From: CBDAUN01 sp965214615
Lineage (GTDB): Bacteria; Pseudomonadota; Gammaproteobacteria; Arenicellales; JAJDZL01
Direction: 5' to 3'
Assembly: GCA_965214615.1 (NCBI GenBank)
Contig: OZ243952.1
Span: 744,001-808,000, forward strand
DNA: 64,000 nucleotides
The notes under the pieces: generated by a model
What the model was told of the DNA's origin: nothing
The model's database searches: none
The model's input: the letters and a program-made list of their open reading frames with translations, nothing else
Program-made: the position numbers and the translations under genes
Shown here: positions 8,951-17,286 of the stretch, piece after piece
Numbering within the stretch: position 1 is the first letter of the stretch
How the letters are laid out: each line of letters starts with the position of its first letter

Positions 8951-10339
8951 CTAATGCACAACCTCGGCCGGATGCGCCGGCGGCAGCCTGCGCTCGCGAC
9001 GGTCGCTCTCATCGGCATCAGGCTCAAATGCTTCGACCGTTGGCCTTGAATATTTATCAAGTATGAACCGCCTGAAACTCGGTATCGGGCATTCCACCGT
9101 GCCGTCATCGCGCTCTTGCAATGCTCCATGATGCGTCAAATCCTCATAGAACTGCCATGCCGTCATTCCGTCATGCAGCCGGTCCTTCGTGCGCCTGAAA
9201 TGCTCGCCCGCCATCGCACGCAATTCAATGATCTCCTCCACATCGCCCGGCTCCTGGCTTCCGTCCAATTGGCGCATCACATCTGCTAGAACGAAACCCG
9301 ATCTTTTCATCGCCGTGCTCAAGCGGTATTGGTAGTATTTATGCCGTTCTGTCATGCTGATCCGTTCGACTTCGGCGAAGTCGACCCGGGCCATGTCGCA
9401 GTCGCACTCCAGGAACACCTGGCAAAAGGCATGCAGACCATTGGTCAGGTGCGCCGGCCAGCCGTCGCAGGCTGCGAGCATCGCATCAAACTCGGTCTCG
9501 CGCGAGCCGATGTCCAATCCGAAACGGGCGCAGAACCCGAATTTCAGCTCTGCTACCTCTTCGGCGTCGAACCGGTCCAGCGAATGCACGCAGCCCTTCG
9601 AAAGACGCGTCAAACCCAGCTCGCCGGCCCGCTTTATCGAATCGGACAGACCGCCCAGCACCAGGGTGATCGGCGCATCGTACTGACCGGCATGCAATTC
9701 CTGGAACAGCTTGCCTGCAAAGCAGTCTGGCCTTCGCGCAAGATTCTGCGTCTCGTCGACTGCGATCACCAAAGGACCGCTCCATTGCTCAGGCGGTACC
9801 GCCTTCAATACTGTCGCAAGCGCGGCGGCCGGAGCCGCCGAGTGCCTCGTCGTCTCGGTTTCGCCTTCGGCTTTAATCAATCCCAGATTCAGGTCGGTGC
9901 CCATCCGTTCTGTTCGGCTGACAGCGTCCAGCAACGCGCTGCCTGAACCCGGCGCAAGGACGTTGGCAAGTTTCCTGCAAAATTCCTTCGGATCATCCAG
10001 CCGGGAGCTGGCTTTGAGCAGATACACCCGGGGCGCAGGCTGCTGACGCGCAGCGCCGCTTTCGTCCGCCGTGGCATACGATTTTCCCTCCCAGCAGTCT
10101 CTGAGATACTTCAGCGTCGAGGTCTTGCCGGCGCCTGGGGCACCGTAGATCACCCGGGTCGTCGCTTCGGGCTGCCCGGCGCCTTTCGTGCGGTGCATCT
10201 CCCAGCTCAGCTCGCACGCATCCTCGATATCCGAGAGCACCTTTTTTCGTCCGGCGAAATACGGCGGCGCATTCTTGTCCTTGAAACGAATATAGTGTTT
10301 CAGACGGCGGACAAGTTCGGGCTTGCTGAGTTTTTCCAT
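8951..10339 (-). CDS. Orphan AAA+ ATPase (AAA_16/STAND-like)
   Basis: An ATPase of about 462 residues. The Walker A GAPGAGKT is at residues 66-73, and a Walker B-like stretch VIAVDETQNLA follows roughly 125 residues later. A downstream segment (LGGLSDSIKRAGELGLTRLS) resembles the sensor region of AAA_16/MCM-like archaeal ATPases, and the C-terminal 200 residues are alpha-helical with no recognised catalytic domain. The ATG at 10339 is chosen because GAGGAG lies about 8 nt upstream; a longer frame to 10420 has no support. A -10-like TATACT (minus strand, 10388-10393) lies about 45 nt upstream. No partner gene is adjacent, so its role (defence, mobile-element remnant or regulatory) is undetermined. 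Confidence 0.75.
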   Translation of the reverse strand: MEKLSKPELVRRLKHYIRFKDKNAPPYFAGRKKVLSDIEDACELSWEMHRTKGAGQPEATTRVIYGAPGAGKTSTLKYLRDCWEGKSYATADESGAARQQPAPRVYLLKASSRLDDPKEFCRKLANVLAPGSGSALLDAVSRTERMGTDLNLGLIKAEGETETTRHSAAPAAALATVLKAVPPEQWSGPLVIAVDETQNLARRPDCFAGKLFQELHAGQYDAPITLVLGGLSDSIKRAGELGLTRLSKGCVHSLDRFDAEEVAELKFGFCARFGLDIGSRETEFDAMLAACDGWPAHLTNGLHAFCQVFLECDCDMARVDFAEVERISMTERHKYYQYRLSTAMKRSGFVLADVMRQLDGSQEPGDVEEIIELRAMAGEHFRRTKDRLHDGMTAWQFYEDLTHHGALQERDDGTVECPIPSFRRFILDKYSRPTVEAFEPDADESDRRERRLPPAHPAEVVH

Positions 10340-10765
10340 CGGGCATCTCCTCATTTCTTCAATCTCAAAGCGGTTATTCTTGATAGGAGTATAGCATATT
10401 GCGATATAGTTTCGTGCCACATTAGCAGATCAAAGTCCGGGACGAACTTATCGACGTGGTCGCCAACCGTGCTTGCGGAAGGAACCTTGCTGCGCACACT
10501 GGCGCAGCAGCGACGATGCCTGCGGCCTCACCGCCGCTATCGCAGCTTGAATTTTGAATGTACGGAACGATAGCAGACATCTCGAAATGAGAATTGCTGC
10601 TGGAAATTTCGGCGGCTTGACAGTGCATTGACAGTTGAGGTATTACTGGAATCAAATAAAGAGGGGACAAGGGACGAATTCATGTGCGGCTTCCAACGAA
10701 ATGTTGCAAACGATGTAGCAGACCAATGCGGACCTTGATTGCTTTGACCGCCGCAAATTGAATTT
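10340..10765. other. Intergenic region between divergent AAA ATPase and ABC pseudogene
   Basis: It contains the likely promoter of the AAA gene (TATACT on the minus strand near 10390) and presumably that of the ABC cluster. Short open frames here lack family signatures. The 10430-10560 stretch reads as open in more than one frame without ribosome sites and is not called. Confidence 0.4.
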
Positions 10766-11146
10766 TTGATGAACGATACACTTCCGCAGGATTCGCCGAA
10801 ACTCGATATTCGGGACATAAAAAAGAGCATCGGCAGCTTGGAGGTGCTAAAGGGCGTTTCCCTTAAATCATACAATCGTGATGTGAATTCCATTTTCGGG
10901 CCGTCAGGTTCCGGGAAAAGCACATTTCTTCGTTGCTTCGATTTTCTTGAATCACCGATCCGGGGCGAGATCTTTGTGGATGGCGAAGAGGTTCGTGTGA
11001 CTCGGGATTCGCACGGGACGATCCAGCATAATGATCGCAAGCAGATCACCAGGATTCGAGCGGAAGGCACGGCTGACGGGGCATTTGGCTACCCGGCTGG
11101 TTTTTCACAGCGATGGGGAGAATTCATCTTCCGTACTTTGAACTGA
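10766..11146 (+). pseudogene. Polar amino-acid ABC transporter ATPase with in-frame internal deletion
   Basis: The first ~93 residues match the HisP/GlnQ ATPase family from LDIRDIKKSIGSLEVLKGVS through Walker A (GPSGSGKST) and FLRCFDFLESP to the RKQITRIR segment. The next ~27 residues (FGYP...FIFRTLN) match the extreme C-terminus of the same family (E. coli HisP FGNPQSPR...FLKGSLK). About 130-140 residues that hold the Q-loop, LSGGQ signature, Walker B and H-loop are missing, yet the frame is kept. The product, 126 instead of ~255 residues, cannot hydrolyse ATP. Substitutions near Walker A (NRDVNSIFG for the usual GDVISIIG) suggest further decay. The binding protein and permeases downstream are intact. 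Confidence 0.85.
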
Positions 11147-11175
11147 TCATATTTTCAATACACAAGGAGAAAAAA

Positions 11176-11943
11176 ATGAGACAAATATTTAAATTGATTG
11201 CCTGTGTCGTTCTTGCCGTTTCGTCATCCTATGCGATGGCAGAAATGACGATTCGCTGGGGCACGACAGCAGGCTACAAGCCTTTCATCTACAAGACAGC
11301 GGATGGCTCTCTTACCGGTTTCGATGTCGAAATCGGCGATGCCCTGTGCGAAGAGCTTAAAGCGACCTGCACCTGGGTTGAACAGGAATGGGAAGGCATT
11401 ATTCCTGGACTGCAGGCGAAAAAATATGATGCTATTCTCGCCTCAATATCAATCACTGAGGACCGGCGCAGAATCATTGACTTTACCGACAAGTACTACC
11501 ACATCGGAGCACGTTTTGTCGGGCGCGTCGATGCCAATCTGGATGATGGCGAAGGGTTGGCTGGCAAGGCAGTCGGCGTAGAGCGCGGCACGACCTTCGA
11601 CACCTATCTTCGCAACGAGCGTCCTGATGTTGATTTGAAGGCGTATCCGGGCTTGGACGAAGCGTGGCTTGATCTGCAAGCTGGCCGGCTTGATGCGGTA
11701 TTCGTCAACAAGATTGTCGCAAATGACGGATTTCTGGCAGATCAGGAAGAAGGCGTCTACGAAATGTTCGGACGCGAATATCTGGAAACTGAGCATTTTG
11801 GCGAAGGTACCGCGATTGGGGTTCGCAAAACCGACCAGGACCTGCGTGCCGCGTTGAATGAAGCGCTTCAGACACTGCGTCAAAGCGGAAAATACATGGA
11901 AATAAACGATAAGTATTTTCCGTTTGATATCTACGGTGACTAA
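11176..11943 (+). CDS. Periplasmic amino-acid-binding protein (SBP family 3)
   Basis: Solute-binding protein of a HisJ/ArgT-type importer, 255 residues, with a signal peptide cleaved near SYAMA (about residue 22). Family 3 features are visible: GYKPFIY...GSLTGFDVEIGDALC early in lobe 1, ASISITEDRRRIIDFTDKYY in the hinge region, and GVERGTTFDTYL in lobe 2. The likely ligand is a basic or polar amino acid, by similarity to lysine/arginine/ornithine binders; this is inference. The start ATG at 11176 has AAGGAG 7 nt upstream; a longer frame reading back into the pseudogene is rejected. It is followed by two permeases of the same system. Confidence 0.93.
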   Translation: MRQIFKLIACVVLAVSSSYAMAEMTIRWGTTAGYKPFIYKTADGSLTGFDVEIGDALCEELKATCTWVEQEWEGIIPGLQAKKYDAILASISITEDRRRIIDFTDKYYHIGARFVGRVDANLDDGEGLAGKAVGVERGTTFDTYLRNERPDVDLKAYPGLDEAWLDLQAGRLDAVFVNKIVANDGFLADQEEGVYEMFGREYLETEHFGEGTAIGVRKTDQDLRAALNEALQTLRQSGKYMEINDKYFPFDIYGD

Positions 11944-12009
11944 AACTTGATTCTGGGTTGTGGCGGCATTGCGCCGCCCAATCCTTATGCTATTTGAGCT
12001 GCAAACCCC

Positions 12010-12699
12010 ATGACAGAATCATGGGCTACTTTGCTGGAATTTGGTCCGCTGGTATTTTCCGGCTTGGGAGTGACCATATTTCTGGCACTCCTGGCCTGTC
12101 TTCTATCCATCCTGTTCGGTGTCGCCGGCGCGACGCTTAAGCTGTCCGCACACAGGCCGCTGCGTATTGTCGGCAATGCCTACACGATATTGATCCGCGG
12201 TGTGCCCGACCTGGTCTTGATGCTGATTGTCTATTTCGGCGGGCAAATACTCCTTAACCAAATTGGTGCAAGCCTCGAACTTTGGACTTACATTGAGATC
12301 AGTCCATTTATCGCCGGCGTCGGCACTATCGGCTTCATATTCGGTGCATACATGACCGAAACCTTCCGAGGGGCATACCTGTCAGTCCCTGTCGGACAGA
12401 TCGAAGCGGCAAAATCTATCGGCATGTCATCCGCGAAGTACTTGCGACGCATTGTTTGGCCTCAGATTGTGCCACTGGCGCTTCCAGGCTTTACCAACAA
12501 TTGGCTGGTTCTGCTCAAAACGACTGCGCTTGTTTCCATAATCGGCTTGCAGGACGTGATGTACAACGCTCACCAGGCCGGCAGAACATCGCGGGAGCCA
12601 TTCCTGTTCCTGTTTCTGGCCTTTTTCATTTATCTGATCCTGACGCTGAGTTCAGACATGGGCCTGAAGTGGCTGGACCGCCGCTACAAGATCAAGTGA
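12010..12699 (+). CDS. Amino-acid ABC transporter permease (HisQ type)
   Basis: Inner-membrane permease, 229 residues, with about five hydrophobic segments. The EAA loop that docks on the ATPase is present (VGQIEAAKSIGMSSAKYLRRIVWPQ, roughly residues 128-152). The N-terminal GLGVTIFLALLACLLS is typical of the HisQ/ArtQ group. It forms a heterodimer with the next permease. Because the cognate ATPase gene in this cluster is broken, transport would need an ATPase from elsewhere. Confidence 0.93.
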   Translation: MTESWATLLEFGPLVFSGLGVTIFLALLACLLSILFGVAGATLKLSAHRPLRIVGNAYTILIRGVPDLVLMLIVYFGGQILLNQIGASLELWTYIEISPFIAGVGTIGFIFGAYMTETFRGAYLSVPVGQIEAAKSIGMSSAKYLRRIVWPQIVPLALPGFTNNWLVLLKTTALVSIIGLQDVMYNAHQAGRTSREPFLFLFLAFFIYLILTLSSDMGLKWLDRRYKIK

Positions 12700-12708
12700 G
12701 CAGCCGTT

Positions 12709-13392
12709 ATGGATTTTGCAATCATCGCGCAACACTGGCAAGTCTTCGCCGAAGGCGTACTGACAACCGTATGGCTGGTTTCGCTTTCGCTTCTGATCGG
12801 AGGGGTCATGGCCATCCCGCTGGCAATTGCGCAGGCCTACGGGATACCGTTTTTTGGACGCTGTTCCGCGATCTACAGCTATGCTTTTCGAGGCACTCCG
12901 CTGCTGGTGCAGTTGTATATCATCTACTACGGACTGGCCCAGTTTGAATTTATTCGCGAATCAATTCTGTGGCCTATTTTGAAGCAGGCCCACTGGTGCG
13001 CGCTGATCAGTTTCAGCCTCAATAGTGCAGGTTATGTGTGCGAAATTCTTCGCGGCGCAATCCTGTCGGTTCCAAAAGGGGAGATTGAAGCCGCCGAATC
13101 CATCGGCTTGACCCGTGCGAGAGTAATCCGGCGAATCGTGCTTCCGAGCGCGATGCGCAAATCGATACCGGCTTATTCCAATGAGGTCATATTTTTACTG
13201 CATGCCAGCGTCATTGCCTCGACCATCACTGTGACTGACATACTGGGTGCCGGGCGAACGCTCAATAATCAATACTATGTGGTTTACGAAGGGTTTCTTA
13301 CCGCCGCGGCGCTGTACGTGATCCTGGTTTTCGGTGTCAATAGCATTTTCAAGAAGTCGGAGGCACGTTTTCTGCGGCATCTGACACGGTAG
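12709..13392 (+). CDS. Amino-acid ABC transporter permease (HisM type)
   Basis: Second inner-membrane permease, 227 residues, 9 bp after the first. It contains the N-terminal GVLTTVWLVSLSLLIGG segment, a conserved YSYAFRGTPLLVQLYIIYYG block, and the ATPase-coupling EAA loop KGEIEAAESIGLTRARVIRR (about residues 124-143). It is a close relative of HisM/ArtM. The EAA loop shows no decay, in contrast to the ATPase remnant at the head of the cluster. Confidence 0.93.
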   Translation: MDFAIIAQHWQVFAEGVLTTVWLVSLSLLIGGVMAIPLAIAQAYGIPFFGRCSAIYSYAFRGTPLLVQLYIIYYGLAQFEFIRESILWPILKQAHWCALISFSLNSAGYVCEILRGAILSVPKGEIEAAESIGLTRARVIRRIVLPSAMRKSIPAYSNEVIFLLHASVIASTITVTDILGAGRTLNNQYYVVYEGFLTAAALYVILVFGVNSIFKKSEARFLRHLTR

Positions 13393-13492
13393 CGGCCGCA
13401 CATTGAGAAGTTTCCGATTCAAGTCCAGGCCGCTATGCAGACAAAGGCGGATACTGGTCCGGAGCGCACCAAAAAAACAGCACACGCCACGA

Positions 13493-14977
13493 TTATGAGC
13501 GAATTCGCATGAACCGGGGCGCACCGATGTCCGGAACAATCGGAACTTCGACGAAATTGAATTTGCTGTCTGAATAGCCGCCAAATGTCATAGGCATCCG
13601 GAGCAGGTTGTTCTCAGTAGACTGGAAGCGGGTGGCAAGCGTGTTCCCATTGTATGGCAGCAGGTCGAAGCGCCGGCCGTCGTGAGTCTGCGTAAGACGT
13701 TCGTTGATCAGCGCAACGTCAAAACTTCCATATCCGGGATGCCTGTATGTTCCTTCAAAGCAGGCCAGCGGCTGATGCGGCGGATTATTCCTGTTCTGTC
13801 CCGTTTCAAACTCATGTCTGATCTGTTTTTGCAAATCGGCATCTTTTTGTTCCTGTACCGTAAAGTGTGCAACAACCGCTTTGCAATCCGACTCGCCCAT
13901 CATATGGGACATGGCGACCTGGCACGCTCCGATCACGGATTTGGTCAAGTTCAGGTTGCACGCAACCGCAACACCGATGTCGAGAGACGGAATGAATGCG
14001 ATTGCCGTCCTATGCCCGTTGAAAGAACCTGTATGGCTGAGCATAAGGCGCCCTTTGAACCGGGTTCGAAACCATCCAAGACCGTAGGAGCATTGACCGC
14101 CTTGTGCCAGGAACCGGTGAGAGTCGGCCGGAATATGACTGCGGTAGATCCAGCTCAGATTGTCTCTCGAAATAAGCCGGATGCCGCCTATGCGGCCGCC
14201 GCGCAAATGAAATTGAAGCCATTGGATCAGTTCCCTTGCACTCATGTAGAGTCCGGCTGTCGGCGAGATGTATCTTGTGTCGCAATACGGAATCTGGACT
14301 GTTTTTCCGTTCACTGCCGCATATCCATTCGTCAGTTGCTCGGTCAAATTGGCGCGTCGGCGGCTGAAGGTTGCTTTCAGCCCAAGCGGGGAGAGAAGGT
14401 GTTCGTGCATCAAGGTTTCAATCGATTCTCCGGTCATCCGCTCCGCAATTGCGCCGACGGCGGTGAAAACAATGTCCTGATACTGAAATTGTGATCGAAA
14501 CTTAAAGGACGGTTCAAAATATTTCAAACGATTCAGCAAGTCACTGCGAAATTTCCTGCCATCATCTTTCAGGTCGCGGGCAACGCCGTGAGCCAGCAAG
14601 TTTTCGTGGGAAGGAAGTCCGGTCCGATGACACATCATGTCTGTCAACGTCATATTCTGGGTTGCAATGGCATCATTCATTCTAAAGTCACTGACGTAAT
14701 CGCTGACCGGACATTGCCAGTCAACCACGCCCAAATCATCCAGTATGCCGACCAGGACCGATGTAAAGGATTTTGTGATCGAGGCAACGAGGCAGATTGT
14801 TTCGCAATCGAATTTCTTTTTCAGATCAAGGTCGCTAAACCCGAATCCTGCTTCATATTCAATCGCGTCTCCGCGACAGGCTGCTACAGCCATGCCCGGT
14901 ATGGCGAACTTCGACATGACCGCAGCAAGATCATTATTCAGTGCATCAGGGTTCAATTTGGGGTTATGGTTTGTCAT
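13493..14977 (-). CDS. Beta-lactamase-family serine hydrolase
   Basis: Class C-like serine hydrolase (PF00144), about 494 residues from the ATG at 14977. The nucleophile motif is SITK (Ser66-Lys69), the second motif position is QYQD, where a Tyr-x-x is usual, and HTGSFNGH supplies the HxG-like third motif. A C-terminal lipocalin-like or DUF3471-type beta domain probably fills the last ~120 residues. No signal peptide is evident, so it may be cytoplasmic. Such proteins include esterases, D-aminopeptidases and peptidases; the substrate cannot be assigned. Upstream ATG codons at 15004 and 15079 are in frame but have no better ribosome site. Confidence 0.82.
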   Translation of the reverse strand: MTNHNPKLNPDALNNDLAAVMSKFAIPGMAVAACRGDAIEYEAGFGFSDLDLKKKFDCETICLVASITKSFTSVLVGILDDLGVVDWQCPVSDYVSDFRMNDAIATQNMTLTDMMCHRTGLPSHENLLAHGVARDLKDDGRKFRSDLLNRLKYFEPSFKFRSQFQYQDIVFTAVGAIAERMTGESIETLMHEHLLSPLGLKATFSRRRANLTEQLTNGYAAVNGKTVQIPYCDTRYISPTAGLYMSARELIQWLQFHLRGGRIGGIRLISRDNLSWIYRSHIPADSHRFLAQGGQCSYGLGWFRTRFKGRLMLSHTGSFNGHRTAIAFIPSLDIGVAVACNLNLTKSVIGACQVAMSHMMGESDCKAVVAHFTVQEQKDADLQKQIRHEFETGQNRNNPPHQPLACFEGTYRHPGYGSFDVALINERLTQTHDGRRFDLLPYNGNTLATRFQSTENNLLRMPMTFGGYSDSKFNFVEVPIVPDIGAPRFMRIRS

Positions 14978-15231
14978 GTCACTTCGTAAAATTCGCCTAG
15001 ACATCACTTGCCGACCCGAGTACCGAATGCGACCTAGACCTAATGTGTGCGATGCCTTTGAATATTGCATCTGCTTCAATGCTGGGCGAAAAAAGATGAG
15101 AGCTTTCGCGCCGGGTTCGCAAAATCAGTATTTTTTGATGTTCAGTCATCATCATCGTAATTGTCGCATAGCACCCATGGCATTGTGGCGCAAATGCGCA
15201 CAAGTTTCCTCAATCCAAACAGGTCGGTAGC

Positions 15232-16047
15232 ATGAAACCATTTGATCGAATACTCCTTACAGGCGCGGCAGGCGCCCTGGGCACCCAGCTTCGTTCCGGT
15301 CTGAAGCCGCTTGCGAACACGATTCGCCTTTCTGACCGCACAGAAATTACCGAATCTGCCCCGGACGAGGAAGTCTTTACTTGCGAGCTTGGCGACTACG
15401 ATGCCGTTATGGAAATGACTCGCGGCGTCGATGCGATCGTGCACTTCGGAGGCGTTTCCCGCGAAGGCAAGTTCGAAGCCGTACTGGATGGCACCATCCG
15501 AGGTTCCTATCACATCTACGAAGGCGCCCGTAAGAACGGGGTTCCCCGAGTGATTTACGCATCCTCGGTGCATGCGATCGGCTATCACGCCCTGGAAGCG
15601 CATATTGACGCGGACAGCCCTGTGCGGCCTGACAGTCTCTACGGAGTATCGAAGAATTTTGTAGAAAGCCTCAGTCGCCTATACTGGGACAAGTTCGGCA
15701 TTGAGAGCCTGTGCCTTAGAATTTTCTCATCATTTCCCGAACCAGCCGACAGGCGCATGCTCTGGAGCTGGCTTTCGTACCGGGATTTGATCCAGTATGT
15801 GTCGCGCGGACTCACAGCGCCGCGGCTGGGGCACACCATAGCATTCGGCATGTCGAACAATCGCGTCAGGACGGTCGACAACAGCAAGGCGGCGCATATC
15901 GGCTTTCAGCCGCAAGACGATACCGAGCCGTTTCGTCAGTTCGTGGAATCAAGCATCCCCGCGCAGCATCCGGATGCTCCGGCGGTCAAGTACTTGGGAG
16001 GATGGTTCTGCGACCTGCCTCATCCGGACGACGAGGCCGAAAGTTGA
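15232..16047 (+). CDS. NAD-dependent epimerase/dehydratase family protein, uronate-dehydrogenase-like
   Basis: An extended SDR, 271 residues. The N-terminal Rossmann motif GAAGALGTQL begins at about residue 10, and the active-site Ser-Tyr-Lys is seen as SSVHAIG (about 105) and YGVSK (about 137-141). Size and the VHFGGVS and RIFSSFPEP blocks resemble bacterial uronate dehydrogenases, which oxidise galacturonate or glucuronate to the lactone with NAD. This is a family-level inference. The following FAD oxidoreductase overlaps by 4 bp, so the two are co-translated and may act in one sugar- or amino-acid-catabolic route. Confidence 0.82.
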   Translation: MKPFDRILLTGAAGALGTQLRSGLKPLANTIRLSDRTEITESAPDEEVFTCELGDYDAVMEMTRGVDAIVHFGGVSREGKFEAVLDGTIRGSYHIYEGARKNGVPRVIYASSVHAIGYHALEAHIDADSPVRPDSLYGVSKNFVESLSRLYWDKFGIESLCLRIFSSFPEPADRRMLWSWLSYRDLIQYVSRGLTAPRLGHTIAFGMSNNRVRTVDNSKAAHIGFQPQDDTEPFRQFVESSIPAQHPDAPAVKYLGGWFCDLPHPDDEAES

Positions 16048-17246
16048 ATCGCAATTTTGACGTAGTCATTGTCGGAGGCGCGGTGATGGGGAGCTCGACC
16101 GCGTACTTTCTCACCGCGAATCCTGATTTCGACGGTTCAGTACTGGTCGTCGAAAAGGATCCCTCATACGCAATGGCGGCGACCGCTCTGAGCGCCAGCT
16201 CCATCCGCCACCAATTCTCGAATGAGGTCAACGTACGGATGTCCCAGTTCGGAACCCGCTTCATCAAGGAGTTCTCCGATGTCATGGCGGTGGATGGCGA
16301 CCGCCCGGACCTGGGGTTTCAAGAATGCGGCTATCTGTTTCTGGCTGCAAGCGAAAAACAGGCGGGCATCCTTAGGCAGTGCCACGAAGTGCAGCGATTC
16401 TGCGATGCCGATGTCGTGCTTTGGGATGCCGCGCAGACCAAGGACGCATTCCCCCACCTGAATGCGGAAGGCCTGCTGCTTTCAAGCTACGGCAGATCCG
16501 GAGAAGGCTGGTTCTCCAACACCGGTCTGATGAACGGATTCAGAAACAAGGCGCGCGCTCAAGGTGCGCACTATCTGACCGATGAGGTCGTGAGCATCGA
16601 ATGCAGCGCCGCTACGGCGACCGCTGTGAATTTGGCAGGCGGGGACCGCATCGGCTGCGGCGCAGTTGTCAACTGTTCAGGCACTCGTGCCGCTTCTGTC
16701 GCGTCAATGGCGAATATCGACTTGCCGGTCGAGCCGCGCAAGCGATCGATTTTCGTGTTCCAATGTGCCGATTCTCCGCAAGGTACGGCAGCTGTGAACG
16801 ACGGCTGTCTGCCTCTGATGATCGATGCCTCAGGGGTTTTTTGCAGGCCGGAAGGCTCGTGCTTCCTAACCGGTACCACGCCCGAATTCGATGCGGCTGC
16901 GGACTTTGATGATTTCGATCCCGAATATGAGGAATACGACGCCATATGGATGGCGCTGGCCCATCGGTCTGGAAATTTCGAAGCGATCAGGATGGTCAAT
17001 TCCTGGGCCGGACACTACGACTACAATGTCCTGGACCAGAATGCGATTGTCGGTCCCCACACCGAGCTGCGAAACTTCTTTTTCGCCAACGGATTTTCCG
17101 GTCACGGGCTGCAGCAGTCGCCCGCCATTGGACGCGGCATATCAGAATGCATTATTTACGGGACGTTTACGACGCTCGATTTATCGCCGCTGGGCTATGA
17201 CAGAATCGCGCGCGGCGAACCGCTTCAGGAAATGGCGATCATCTGA
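16044..17246 (+). CDS. FAD-dependent oxidoreductase (DAO family)
   Basis: A flavoprotein of the D-amino-acid / sarcosine oxidase-like DAO family, 400 residues. The dinucleotide-binding motif VVIVGGAVMGSSTAYFL lies at the N-terminus; later GxG blocks and the C-terminal FFANGFSGHGLQQSPAIGR motif, which contacts FAD, are intact. The start is set at the TTG at 16044, which forms TTGA with the preceding stop and has GAGG about 12 nt upstream; this places the Rossmann fold at residue 5 as in relatives. An ATG at 16002 would add 14 residues from within the upstream gene. The substrate is an amine or hydroxy acid, not specified by sequence. Confidence 0.88.
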   Translation: MNRNFDVVIVGGAVMGSSTAYFLTANPDFDGSVLVVEKDPSYAMAATALSASSIRHQFSNEVNVRMSQFGTRFIKEFSDVMAVDGDRPDLGFQECGYLFLAASEKQAGILRQCHEVQRFCDADVVLWDAAQTKDAFPHLNAEGLLLSSYGRSGEGWFSNTGLMNGFRNKARAQGAHYLTDEVVSIECSAATATAVNLAGGDRIGCGAVVNCSGTRAASVASMANIDLPVEPRKRSIFVFQCADSPQGTAAVNDGCLPLMIDASGVFCRPEGSCFLTGTTPEFDAAADFDDFDPEYEEYDAIWMALAHRSGNFEAIRMVNSWAGHYDYNVLDQNAIVGPHTELRNFFFANGFSGHGLQQSPAIGRGISECIIYGTFTTLDLSPLGYDRIARGEPLQEMAII

Positions 17247-17286
17247 ATCCGCGGCCTTGACAGCGTTCATTGTGCGCTTCGACATC

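Noticed and set aside
10422..10580. Stretch open in several frames between the AAA gene and the ABC remnant, considered as a gene fragment
   Set aside because: No match to a known family by eye in any frame and no start signal.
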